Of a stretch of DNA of 20,386 bases, positions 1 through 8,016 are shown in pieces. This stretch comes from CAYGUK01 sp964352985 (GTDB lineage Bacteria; Pseudomonadota; Gammaproteobacteria; JAHCLG01), in the NCBI GenBank assembly GCA_964352985.1, contig CAYGUK010000073.1, positions 1 to 20,386 of the forward strand, written 5' to 3'. How positions within the stretch are numbered: position 1 is the first letter of the stretch; every line of letters begins with the position of its first letter. Both the position numbers and the translations under genes were made by a program. The notes beneath the pieces are model-generated. The model had not been told where the DNA came from and ran no database searches. It saw only the letters and a list, made by a program, of their open reading frames with translations.

Positions 1-776
1 GTTCTTTCATGAAGGCAAAAAATAACAGGGTGTTGTTTATAGTGATGTTGATGAGCTGGAAAATTTAAACTATCTAAGCCACAATATTTGACAATTATAT
101 TTAATAACGATTTAAATTGCATTGGCGTTAAAAATTCGATGCCAATACAAATTAAATCACTCACACGCCCTTTATCATTAAAAATACTTGCGCCATTGTG
201 TAGCGCAATCGCAACTAAATCTAATTGTCCATGGATAACACAACAACCTAGAAAATTAACAAATGGATTTTGTGGGTTAACAGAATGAGCCAGTGCCATG
301 ATTTCTTGTTTTTTATTCGACTTGGATAAACTTAGTAGATAGGTCGCAACGAATGCTTTTAAATTATGGATTAATTGATCATAAGTTTCAGTATCTTCAC
401 CAACACTCATTTTTATGACCATTAAATCAGTAAAACAATTTAAGATTTCGGGTAATAAAATTTCTGTTGGCATATTAATATCAAGCGCTGCAATACGACC
501 TCTCACTTGCGATTCATCGACTTGGCTAGATTGAGCATAGCCAATTTTATGTAATTTTGACATTTCTTGTTGGTTACGTGCAATCCCTGTTCTAGTTAAA
601 CCTCTTGCTTGATGTGGGTTACCTGACATTTTGACTACGTTCATTGATGTGAATGTAGCTTGAACTGGATTAATACCTAAACTTGATAATTGTTGCAAAA
701 AACGCATTTGCAATTCTTCAGGTAATACCATATCACGGCTAAACCCTCTCACCATTTCAGTTTTTTTTTCTGACAT
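1..776 (-). CDS. Ankyrin-like protein, 5' part only (runs off the left edge)
   Basis: An uninterrupted reading frame of 258 codons starts at ATG 776-774 and is still open at base 1, so the C-terminus and true length are unknown. Residues about 170-203 resemble one ankyrin repeat: the core reads IHGQLDLVAIALHNGASIF, close to the consensus G-hydrophilic-LDLV-hydrophobic-L-GA turn. A second repeat may begin near HPVIFCLHE (249-257), just before the edge. Residues 1-165 match no family I recognise; they are polar and look mostly helical, with no signal peptide or membrane segment. Upstream of the start there is only a weak purine-rich stretch (agaagag). The neighbour on the same strand, the thiolase, ends 184 bp upstream with a large inverted repeat in the gap, so this gene is probably transcribed separately. 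Ankyrin proteins in Legionellales are often Dot/Icm effectors; that role is inference here and needs the missing C-terminus. Confidence 0.8.
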   Translation of the reverse strand, partial: MSEKKTEMVRGFSRDMVLPEELQMRFLQQLSSLGINPVQATFTSMNVVKMSGNPHQARGLTRTGIARNQQEMSKLHKIGYAQSSQVDESQVRGRIAALDINMPTEILLPEILNCFTDLMVIKMSVGEDTETYDQLIHNLKAFVATYLLSLSKSNKKQEIMALAHSVNPQNPFVNFLGCCVIHGQLDLVAIALHNGASIFNDKGRVSDLICIGIEFLTPMQFKSLLNIIVKYCGLDSLNFPAHQHHYKQHPVIFCLHER

Positions 777-960
777 GCTCTTCTATCAACAATTATATCG
801 GTGTCATAACTTATCATTTGACACTTAAGGAAATGTGAAACTGAATAGTAATTTAATGTTTAAAAAATGATACATGGTAAATTATAAATACTATTCACTC
901 TTTTATTTACAATTAAAGAGTGAATAGTATGAAATATTATATTTTTGAATGATAAGAATA
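777..960. promoter_or_regulatory. Intergenic region before the ankyrin-like gene
   Basis: A 184-bp AT-rich gap between the thiolase stop and the start of the ankyrin-like gene, both on the minus strand. It holds a long perfect inverted repeat (888-930) and a further copy of the arm core TGAATAGTA at 842-850, nearer the ankyrin-like start. I see no convincing -35/-10 pair. Confidence 0.4.
888..930. terminator. 16-bp perfect inverted repeat (terminator or operator)
   Basis: The arms 888-903 (atactattcactcttt) and 915-930 are exact reverse complements around an 11-nt AT loop. The repeat lies 31 nt beyond the thiolase stop, where a terminator would sit. The stem has few GC pairs, and the minus-strand run after it (ttataattt) is a poor U-tract. 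A regulatory dyad for the downstream ankyrin-like gene is therefore an equally good reading. Confidence 0.5.
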
Positions 961-2145
961 TTAAATTAATTCGACAGCAATGGCATTGGCTTCACCACCA
1001 CCAATACATAAGGCTGCTATGCCTCTTTTTTTATTGTATTGTTGTAATGCGCTTATTAGGGTGACTAAAATTCTGGCACCTGAAGCACCAATGGGATGAC
1101 CCAAAGCACAAGCACCACCATGAACATTGACTTTTTCATGATCGAGATTTAAATCATGAATCGCGGCCATTGTGACGCAAGCAAATGCTTCGTTAATTTC
1201 AAACAAATCAACATCGTCTTTTGACCAACCTGTTTTTTCAAACAATGTTTTAATCGCACCAACGGGTGCAGTGGTAAACCATTCTGGATCATGTGAATGT
1301 GTTGCATGCGAAATAATTTTAGCAATAGGTTTAATACCACGTTTTTTTGCTTCCGATTCTTTCATCAATACCAATGCTGCCGCACCATCAGAAATTGAAC
1401 TCGAATTAGCGGCAGTCACTGTGCCATCTTTAGCAAAGGCAGGACGTAGTGTTGGAATTTTATCAATTTTTGCATTACCAGGTTGTTCATCGGTATCAAC
1501 GACGATATCACCTTGGCGAGAACTAATGGTCACGCTCGTAATTTCATTTTTAAATTTACCATCAGCGATAGCTTTTTGCGCGCGTTGTAATGAAGTAATC
1601 GCAAACTCATCTTGTTGCTCGCGAGTAAATTGATATTTCTGTGCGGTATTTTCAGCAAATACCCCCATTAATTTTCCACGATCATAAGCATCTTCTAAAC
1701 CGTCTAAAAACATTGAATCATAAAGTTGACCGTGACCTAAACGATAACCTGCACGACCTTTTGTGACTAAATAAGGTGAATTAGTCATGCTTTCTAACCC
1801 GCCTGCGACCATAATTGAATTTGTGCCTGCTTTAATTAAATCGTGTGCTAGCATGACAGACTTTAATCCTGAACCACACATTTTATTAATGGTGGTGGAA
1901 TCAGTATGTTTTGATAAGCCTGCACCTAACGCAGCTTGGCGAGCAGGGGCTTGACCTAAACCTGCAGATAAAACACAACCCATGATCACCGCTTCGATAT
2001 CCTTATTACCAAGAGATGAACGTTCTACTGCTGCTTTAATTGCGGTTGCACCTAATTCAGGCGAAGTTACATCTTTTAAAACACCTGACATGCCGCCCAT
2101 TGGGGTGCGTGCTAAACTGGTTATTACGATTCTGTCTTCTGACAT
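961..2145 (-). CDS. Acetyl-CoA C-acetyltransferase (thiolase)
   Basis: A thiolase of 394 aa, the usual length for biosynthetic/acetoacetyl-CoA thiolases. It catalyses reversible condensation or cleavage acetoacetyl-CoA + CoA = 2 acetyl-CoA in the cytosol. The nucleophile Cys90 sits in NKMCGSGLKS, the NEAFAC motif is present, His350 lies in CALGHPIGASGAR and the second catalytic Cys380 in CIGGGEANAIAVE, so the active site is complete. I place the start at ATG 2145-2143, which has GAGGA seven bases upstream; an in-frame GTG directly before it (2148) is too close to that site. It follows isovaleryl-CoA dehydrogenase by 26 bp, so the two are almost certainly co-transcribed. The thiolase would then finish leucine breakdown (acetoacetyl-CoA to acetyl-CoA) or serve general short-chain acyl-CoA metabolism. 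The exact substrate cannot be told from sequence. Confidence 0.94.
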   Translation of the reverse strand: MSEDRIVITSLARTPMGGMSGVLKDVTSPELGATAIKAAVERSSLGNKDIEAVIMGCVLSAGLGQAPARQAALGAGLSKHTDSTTINKMCGSGLKSVMLAHDLIKAGTNSIMVAGGLESMTNSPYLVTKGRAGYRLGHGQLYDSMFLDGLEDAYDRGKLMGVFAENTAQKYQFTREQQDEFAITSLQRAQKAIADGKFKNEITSVTISSRQGDIVVDTDEQPGNAKIDKIPTLRPAFAKDGTVTAANSSSISDGAAALVLMKESEAKKRGIKPIAKIISHATHSHDPEWFTTAPVGAIKTLFEKTGWSKDDVDLFEINEAFACVTMAAIHDLNLDHEKVNVHGGACALGHPIGASGARILVTLISALQQYNKKRGIAALCIGGGEANAIAVELI

Positions 2146-2171
2146 CACTCATTCCTCATTGTGTTGAAGGG

Positions 2172-3332
2172 TTAAATTGTTTCTTGAAAAATTTCTCTAC
2201 CTATTAACATACGTCGAATTTCTGACGTACCGGCGCCAATTTCATAAAGTTTTGCATCTCGTAAAAATCGTCCTGTTGGAAATTCATTGATATAGCCATT
2301 GCCACCTAAACATTGAATGGCTTGTAACGCCATTTGCGTGGCGCGCTCGGAACAAAATAAAATGACACCGGCGGCATCTTTGCGTGTTGCTTCACCGCGA
2401 TCACACGCTTTAACGACAGAATATAAATAGGCTCGACATGCGTTTAATGTGGTATACATGTCGGCAATTTTGCCTTGCATTAATTGAAACTCACCGATGG
2501 ATTGGCCGAATTGTTTGCGTTCATGCAAATAGGGGACGACGGTATCTAAACAAGCTTGCATAATGCCTATCGGACCTGCGGCAAGTAAAACGCGTTCATA
2601 ATCAAGGCCACTCATTAGCACTTTGACACCATGGTGTAATTCACCCAAAATATTTTTTGCTGGGACTTTGCAATTATTAAATACTAATTCGCAAGTATTC
2701 GATCCACGCATGCCTAATTTATCTAATTTTTGTGCGGTAGAAAAACCTTCAAAATCTTTTTCGATGATAAAGGCCGTAATGCCTTTTGAACCCGCTTCTT
2801 TTTTAGTTTTAGCGTAGACAACATAAGTGCTTGCTTCAACGCCATTGGTGATCCACATTTTGTTGCCGTTTAAAATAAAGTGATCATCTTTTTGTTCGGC
2901 ATGAAGTTTCATGCTTACCACATCAGAACCAGCATTGGGTTCGCTCATGGCTAGGGCCCCCACATGTTCCCCCGTACAAAGTTTTGGTAAATATTGTTGT
3001 TTTTGTTCTTTTGTTGCATTTAAACGAATTTGATTAACACATAAATTTGAGTGCGCACCATAACTCAAACCAATAGCAGCACTGATTCTGGAAATTTCTT
3101 CCATAACAATGGCATGTTCGAGATAACCCATTTCTGATCCACCGAACTCTTCTTCAACGGTGATCCCAAGAATGCCTAAATCACCCATCTTACGCCAAAG
3201 TGCTTGTGGGAATTCATTATTATGATCGATTTCTTCTGCAATAGGTGCAATTTCATTTTTGGCGAATTCGCTCACCGTGCGGCGCAACATGTTTGCGGTT
3301 TCACCTAAATCAAAATTCAAGCTTGTTAACAT
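2172..3332 (-). CDS. ivd: Isovaleryl-CoA dehydrogenase
   Basis: FAD-dependent acyl-CoA dehydrogenase, 386 aa, full length. In leucine catabolism this enzyme oxidises isovaleryl-CoA to 3-methylcrotonyl-CoA and passes electrons to electron-transfer flavoprotein. The flavin-contact motifs AMSEPNAGSD (128-137) and WITNG (160-164) are present, as is the C-terminal YEIGAGTSEIRR (363-374). What separates it from other acyl-CoA dehydrogenases is the catalytic base Glu246 in GLDYERVLLAAG: the isovaleryl-specific enzymes carry glutamate here, on a different helix from the usual C-terminal glutamate. PYLHERKQFGQ and QLMQGKIADMYT also match this subgroup closely. The ATG start has AAGGG six bases upstream. 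It is first in a two-gene unit with the thiolase. The other liu genes (carboxylase, hydratase, HMG-CoA lyase) are not in the window. Confidence 0.94.
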   Translation of the reverse strand: MLTSLNFDLGETANMLRRTVSEFAKNEIAPIAEEIDHNNEFPQALWRKMGDLGILGITVEEEFGGSEMGYLEHAIVMEEISRISAAIGLSYGAHSNLCVNQIRLNATKEQKQQYLPKLCTGEHVGALAMSEPNAGSDVVSMKLHAEQKDDHFILNGNKMWITNGVEASTYVVYAKTKKEAGSKGITAFIIEKDFEGFSTAQKLDKLGMRGSNTCELVFNNCKVPAKNILGELHHGVKVLMSGLDYERVLLAAGPIGIMQACLDTVVPYLHERKQFGQSIGEFQLMQGKIADMYTTLNACRAYLYSVVKACDRGEATRKDAAGVILFCSERATQMALQAIQCLGGNGYINEFPTGRFLRDAKLYEIGAGTSEIRRMLIGREIFQETI

Positions 3333-3373
3333 CCTAAACCCTTAACTATGTACATATTATTAATAATTGGAAT

Positions 3374-3408
3374 AAAGCTTATAATAGCTTTTCGCTTTTG
3401 CATTGCAA
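3374..3408 (-). promoter_or_regulatory. Candidate promoter of ivd-thiolase with overlapping dyad
   Basis: On the minus strand TTGCAA (3403-3408) and TATTAT (3381-3386) are 16 bp apart, and the -10 box is about 50 bp before the ivd start. The -10 box sits inside a perfect dyad AAAGCT-6 nt-AGCTTT (3374-3391), and the -35 box is the centre of the palindrome CATTGCAATG (3401-3410). This arrangement suits repression at the promoter, but it is seen by eye only. Confidence 0.4.
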
Positions 3409-3630
3409 TGTTATTTAGCAATATTTTTTGAATTATAAACGTTGTTATTGAATAAAATGAAATGTGAGTGGGAGGAAGATTCTTGAAGTGGCGTATGTAA
3501 ATAGGATTGTAAGTTGCTGTAAACAAGAACATGTTATTAAAAAAAAAGTGAGACAGACGAGTAATATTTTTAATTTAGAGTTGACTCGTTTATAATTGAT
3601 TGTTAGCGAGAATGGATTGGAGGTTTTGCC

Positions 3631-4332
3631 ATGACGACCATGCAGGAAGTCACATTTATAGGATATACACTCGACGAATATCAACATATGTTTGATCTCA
3701 ACGATGATGACTTAAATTTAAAAATTATCGATTGCGCTGCAGGGCCAGCGAGTTTTAATGCTGAGTTAACACATCGAGGAGGGCAAGTGAAATCTTGTGA
3801 TCCACTTTATGAATTACCTCGTTCTGTTATTGAAGAACGTGTAAATATGCGATGTGATTCATTGATGAAAGGGTTGGAGTTTCATAAAAATAAATTTAAT
3901 TGGCAACGTTATCCATCACCCACTAATTATCTCGATCAACATAAACAAGCGATAAAACAATTTTACAATGATTATGTGAAAGGGCTAGAACAAAAACGTT
4001 ATTGCACCGGCTTGTTACCCCATATTCCATTTGGCAAATTCGAATTTGATATTGCGCTTTGTTCGCATTTTCTATTTTCTAAGCACTATCACCATTCTCT
4101 AGATTTTGTGTTAACTTCCGTACTCGAAATGTGTCGGGTAGCACATGAAGCGAGAATTTTTCCCCTTCTAGATCCTAACGGTGGTATTTCGCAAATTGTT
4201 GCACCCTTAGCGATGGAATTACAACAGCGAGCTTTTGGCGTGGAAATTCGTCAAGTGCCCTACGAATTCCAAAAAGGTGGCAATGCTATGTTAAGAGTAT
4301 GGGCGACTGAGTGTAGTGTAACGCGTGTATAA
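3631..4332 (+). CDS. SAM-dependent methyltransferase-like protein
   Basis: A 233-aa soluble protein with a class I methyltransferase layout. A glycine-bearing motif I (IDCAAGPASF, residues 33-43) follows the first strand, an acidic residue ends strand 2 (SCDPLYELP, Asp57), and a motif IV-like stretch DIALCSHFLF starts near residue 140. Motif I departs from the usual D/E-hydrophobic-GxGxG pattern, so SAM binding is likely but catalytic activity is not proven. The substrate is unknown. The start is well supported: ATG 3631 has a strong GGAGG seven bases upstream. It is first in a packed unit and overlaps the pyrD start by 8 nt, so the two are probably translationally coupled. A TATAAT at 3591-3596 could be the -10 box, but no good -35 lies 17 bp before it. 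Confidence 0.75.
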   Translation: MTTMQEVTFIGYTLDEYQHMFDLNDDDLNLKIIDCAAGPASFNAELTHRGGQVKSCDPLYELPRSVIEERVNMRCDSLMKGLEFHKNKFNWQRYPSPTNYLDQHKQAIKQFYNDYVKGLEQKRYCTGLLPHIPFGKFEFDIALCSHFLFSKHYHHSLDFVLTSVLEMCRVAHEARIFPLLDPNGGISQIVAPLAMELQQRAFGVEIRQVPYEFQKGGNAMLRVWATECSVTRV

Positions 4333-5344
4333 TTTATTAAAAAAATTTTTATTTCTTATAGACCCTGAAAAAGCGCATCACAAAACTTTACACTTATTAG
4401 ATTTACTCGATTTATATCGGTTTTCTGGTTTATTTTTCAAACAAATTAAAAAACCTGTTACTGTCATGGGAATTGAATTTCCTAATCCGGTTGGTTTATC
4501 GGCTGGTATGGATAACAATGCTGATCATCTTGATGCGTTAGGAAAAATGGGTTTTGGTTTTATTGAAGTTGGTGGTGTTACCCCTTATCCACAAGAGGGT
4601 AATGAACAACCTAGAATTTTCAGATTGAAGAAAAATCGTTCCATTATTAATCGAATGGGTTTTGCAAATAAAGGCATTGTTTATTGTGTCGATAAAATCA
4701 TCCGTTCAGGTTACAACGGTATATTAGGTATTAATCTTGCCAAAGGTAAAACGCGCCCTAATGAAGAAGCCATGAAAGATTATTTCTGTTGTATGGAATT
4801 AACCTATAAACATGTTAATTATATTACGATCAATATTTCTTCACCCAATACGCCTGGATTGCGAGAATTACAGTCGATACAGTATTTAGCTAATTTATTG
4901 CAACAGCTTAAAAAAGCGCAAAGTGATTTAGCAGATAAACACGCGAAATACGTGCCTTTAGTTATTAAAGTGGCGCCTGATTTATCTGATGAAGAAATTA
5001 AAATGATGGCAGATTTATTTTTAAAATTTAAAATTGATGGTGTCATCTCAGGTAATACGACAATTACACGTGACAAGTTAATTCCAGAAAAATATATCAA
5101 CGAGGGTGGTGGTCTAAGTGGACAAGCGCTCAGTGAAAAATGTCTTAATACAACAACAGAGTTTTACCGTTATTTACAACATGAGATCCCCATCATCAAC
5201 AATGGTGGTATTATGAGTGCTGATGATATTGGCAAAAGACAATCCGCCGGTGCTAAATTGGTACAACTCTATAGCGGTTTAATCTATCGCGGACCTCGCC
5301 TTATTAATGAATGTGTCAATGCTTGGAGAATAGAAAATGAATAA
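4325..5344 (+). CDS. pyrD: Dihydroorotate dehydrogenase (quinone), class 2
   Basis: The fourth step of pyrimidine synthesis: dihydroorotate to orotate, with electrons passed to membrane quinone. At 339 aa it has the length of class 2 enzymes. The N-terminal helices (MYNLLKKFLF and HKTLHLLDLL) form the class 2 quinone/membrane-binding region. FMN and substrate motifs follow in order: PVGLSAGMDNNA, INRMGFANKG, NISSPNTPGLRELQ with catalytic Ser173 (class 1 has Cys), KVAPDL, SGNTTITRD, LSGQALS and LVQLYSGLIYRGP. The phosphate-binding loop reads NNGGI where Escherichia coli has GVGGI, a small change. Translation begins at GTG 4325, inside the end of the methyltransferase gene, which suggests termination-reinitiation. 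It overlaps the next gene by 8 nt. Confidence 0.96.
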   Translation: MYNLLKKFLFLIDPEKAHHKTLHLLDLLDLYRFSGLFFKQIKKPVTVMGIEFPNPVGLSAGMDNNADHLDALGKMGFGFIEVGGVTPYPQEGNEQPRIFRLKKNRSIINRMGFANKGIVYCVDKIIRSGYNGILGINLAKGKTRPNEEAMKDYFCCMELTYKHVNYITINISSPNTPGLRELQSIQYLANLLQQLKKAQSDLADKHAKYVPLVIKVAPDLSDEEIKMMADLFLKFKIDGVISGNTTITRDKLIPEKYINEGGGLSGQALSEKCLNTTTEFYRYLQHEIPIINNGGIMSADDIGKRQSAGAKLVQLYSGLIYRGPRLINECVNAWRIENE

Positions 5345-5729
5345 AACAATTGAAATATTATTTAAAGAAATGTGGAATCAACAAAAATTTGAACTTGCAA
5401 ATGAATTGTTTTCTCCGCAATTTCAAGTTTATTATTCTGGTGGTGGTGTTAACACTCATCAAGAATTCAGAGAAATGCTAGAGAATTGGTTTATTGGGAT
5501 CCCTGATTTACATCACACTGTCGATGATTATTTTGAACATGGGCATAAAATAGCTGTGCGCTGGACAGGGAAGGGCACACATCATGGTGAGTTTTCAGGA
5601 ATTGCCGCAACCGGTAAACCTTTTTGTTATGAAGGAATTACTATTTTTTATTTAGATGAAAACCAAAAGATAAATGAAGCGTGGGTTTCAACTAATTTGC
5701 CTGATGCAATTGTCTCATTACAAAATTAA
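5337..5729 (+). CDS. SnoaL-like (ester cyclase family) protein
   Basis: A 130-aa single-domain protein of the NTF2-like/SnoaL fold. The diagnostic stretch runs from GIPDLHHTVDDYFEHG through IAVRWTGKGTHHGEFSGI and AATGK (about residues 53-95), which matches bacterial proteins annotated as ester cyclase. The family binds small hydrophobic ligands in a cone-shaped pocket and some members catalyse aldol cyclisation. Nothing here identifies a polyketide pathway, so the function is open. There is no signal peptide. The ATG overlaps the pyrD stop in the octamer ATGAATAA; GGAG lies eight bases upstream. The S9 peptidase start follows 10 bp after its stop. Confidence 0.85.
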   Translation: MNKTIEILFKEMWNQQKFELANELFSPQFQVYYSGGGVNTHQEFREMLENWFIGIPDLHHTVDDYFEHGHKIAVRWTGKGTHHGEFSGIAATGKPFCYEGITIFYLDENQKINEAWVSTNLPDAIVSLQN

Positions 5730-5739
5730 GGGGAAAAAC

Positions 5740-7998
5740 ATGTTAGATGAAGCATTGTTAACCAATGCAAAACGTTTTTTACCAGAGAATGTTGCAAAAC
5801 TAATTTTAAATTTACAACTTACAGCGCATTGGATTGATGACTCTCATTTTTACTATTTAGAACAAATTGAAAATGGTCATCAATTTATTCTAGTTGATAT
5901 TACGAAAGCACAAAAAGAATTCGCGTTTGATCATAAAAAGCTTGCGACAAAATTGAATTGTCATGCGCATAACTTACCATTCAAAGATTTTGATTTTATC
6001 GATGACAAGCACATCCACTTTGTTATTGAAGGTGAAGATTGGAGTGTTAATCTATCAACATATGATTGTAATAAAATAGATAATTATCCTATTGCTTATC
6101 CGAGTCAAGCGCCCTCAGCGATGCAAGCTTGGGGCATGTTGCCTTGTGTCGAAACTGATACGCTACGTTCTCCTGATGGTCACTATGATTTAACGATTCA
6201 AGAATTCAATTTAATGCTAACTGATGTTACTACTGGTAAAACGAAAGCATTAACTACAGATGGTGAACAATATTATGATTATGCGAGTTCACCCGAATGT
6301 AATTTAACAACGATAACAAATATTAGACTCAATAAAATTATGCCGCCGATTGCCATTTGGTCTAATGATTCAACTAAAATATTAACTCATAAACTCGATC
6401 AGCGTTTGGTTAAACCCCTTTATTTTCTGCAAAATTCGCCGCAAGATGGTACGTTTCGTCCTAAACTTTGGCAGCAACGAATTGCCTTCGCTGGGGATGA
6501 ACAAATTACCACTAATGAATTAGTTATTTTAGATATCAAACACAATAAAACGATTGCAATTAAAACGCCGCCTATTCAAACGACAATGATCGGTTCGACG
6601 ATAGAATCTAATTATGCTTGGTTTAATGATGATGCGAGTTTAGTCTTTTTTATTCGAGAATATCGAGGCAATAAAAAAATTGATTTTTGCGTTGCAGATA
6701 CGACAACGGGAGACGTTAAGGTATTATTAACAGAACAGTCACCCTGTTATGTAGAGACTAGTCATTTATTGTTTTGGTTGAATTATACAAAAACGCTAAA
6801 TCATACTCATGAAGCCGTTTGGTTATCTGAACGTGATGGCTTTATGCAAATTTATTTAGTTGATACTGAAAAAGGCGGGATTAAGCATGCGGTGACGAGT
6901 GGCCAATTTTTTGTGCGCAGTATTTTACATGTGGATGAAAAAATTCGATGGGTTTATTTTTTAGCAAGTGGAAAAGAAAATAATATCGATCCTTATTATC
7001 GTATTTTATATCGTGCTCATTTAGATAATAAGATAATTGAAAGACTCACGCCAGAAGATGCCGATCATACTATTGCATTTTCACCCGATAAAAATTATTT
7101 TATAACGAATTTTTCTACACTCGATACAATACCAGAAGCAAAATTATATCATGCTGATGGACGGCAAATAATGTCTTTGACTAAAGCGAATTTCGATCGT
7201 TTATTTGCTTTAGGATGGAAAATGCCAGAACCATTTACAATGAAAGCTGATGATGGTGTGACAGATTTATATGGTGTGATATATCGACCAAGTCATTTCG
7301 ATGAAAATAAAAATTATCCGATTATTGATGACATGTATCCCGGTCCACAAGTATTACACACACCAAAAACCTATCATTATGATCCACCTGATACAATTTT
7401 TGGTCCTTGGTGGTCACAATGTTATGCAGAATTAGGGTTTATCGTTATTAATGTAGAAGGTAGAGGAACGCCATTAAGGCATCGAGAATTTCATCATTTC
7501 TCTCATAATAATATGGAATCAGCGGGTGGATTAACCGACCACATTCATGTCATTAAAGCGTTGCAAAAGAAATATCAATACATGGATTCTTCCCGTGTTG
7601 GTATTGTTGGATGGTCGCAAGGTGGTTATGCTGCAGCTCGTGCTATCTTAGCATTTCCTGAATTTTATAAAGTGGCAATATCCTTTGCAGGTGATCATGA
7701 ATTACGATCTTATTTAGCTTATTGGGGTGAGAAAGTTCAACAATTAAATGATGATGAAGCCTTTGAACGTTACGCCAACCGTCATTTAGCACATCAATTA
7801 AAAGGTAAATTATATTTAATCCATGGAGAGCTTGATGATAATGTTCACATGGCTGGCACCATGCAATTAGTGGATACGTTAATTAAAGCAGATAAAGATT
7901 TTGATATGTTGATTTTACCCAATGAAAACCATGGCGCTTATTTTACTAACGCTTATCTTTGGCGAAAAATGTGGGAATATTTTGTAACGCATCTCTAA
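5740..7998 (+). CDS. S9 family serine peptidase (DPP IV / prolyl oligopeptidase type)
   Basis: A 752-aa protein with an N-terminal beta-propeller (about residues 80-480, DPP IV N-terminal type) and a C-terminal alpha/beta-hydrolase domain. The catalytic triad is intact: Ser626 in VGWSQGGYAAARA, Asp699 in HGELDDNVH and His731 in NENHGAY. HGxxDDNVH is the form seen in dipeptidyl peptidase IV relatives. I chose ATG 5740 because AAGGGG lies six bases upstream and 10 bp separate it from the previous stop. The frame is open further upstream to an ATG at 5674, but that would add 22 residues inside the SnoaL-like gene with no ribosome site. No signal peptide is seen, so it probably trims peptides, perhaps proline-containing dipeptides, in the cytosol. 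It is last in the pyrD unit and meets the minus-strand gene with only 18 bp between. Confidence 0.93.
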   Translation: MLDEALLTNAKRFLPENVAKLILNLQLTAHWIDDSHFYYLEQIENGHQFILVDITKAQKEFAFDHKKLATKLNCHAHNLPFKDFDFIDDKHIHFVIEGEDWSVNLSTYDCNKIDNYPIAYPSQAPSAMQAWGMLPCVETDTLRSPDGHYDLTIQEFNLMLTDVTTGKTKALTTDGEQYYDYASSPECNLTTITNIRLNKIMPPIAIWSNDSTKILTHKLDQRLVKPLYFLQNSPQDGTFRPKLWQQRIAFAGDEQITTNELVILDIKHNKTIAIKTPPIQTTMIGSTIESNYAWFNDDASLVFFIREYRGNKKIDFCVADTTTGDVKVLLTEQSPCYVETSHLLFWLNYTKTLNHTHEAVWLSERDGFMQIYLVDTEKGGIKHAVTSGQFFVRSILHVDEKIRWVYFLASGKENNIDPYYRILYRAHLDNKIIERLTPEDADHTIAFSPDKNYFITNFSTLDTIPEAKLYHADGRQIMSLTKANFDRLFALGWKMPEPFTMKADDGVTDLYGVIYRPSHFDENKNYPIIDDMYPGPQVLHTPKTYHYDPPDTIFGPWWSQCYAELGFIVINVEGRGTPLRHREFHHFSHNNMESAGGLTDHIHVIKALQKKYQYMDSSRVGIVGWSQGGYAAARAILAFPEFYKVAISFAGDHELRSYLAYWGEKVQQLNDDEAFERYANRHLAHQLKGKLYLIHGELDDNVHMAGTMQLVDTLIKADKDFDMLILPNENHGAYFTNAYLWRKMWEYFVTHL

Positions 7999-8016
7999 CT
8001 TTTGCTTATTTCGAAA

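Noticed and set aside
88..288. Plus-strand 66-codon ORF at the left edge
   Set aside because: It lies opposite a longer open frame on the minus strand (1-776) that encodes an ankyrin-like segment with a clear start; this one has no ribosome site or family resemblance.
3326..3687. Minus-strand ORFs of 68 and 80 codons (3326-3532 and 3445-3687)
   Set aside because: Both lie in the divergent promoter region, overlap the starts of ivd or the methyltransferase, have biased hydrophobic low-complexity translations and no ribosome sites.
5674..5739. 22-residue upstream extension of the S9 peptidase
   Set aside because: It would lie within the SnoaL-like gene and lacks a ribosome site, while ATG 5740 has AAGGGG directly before it.
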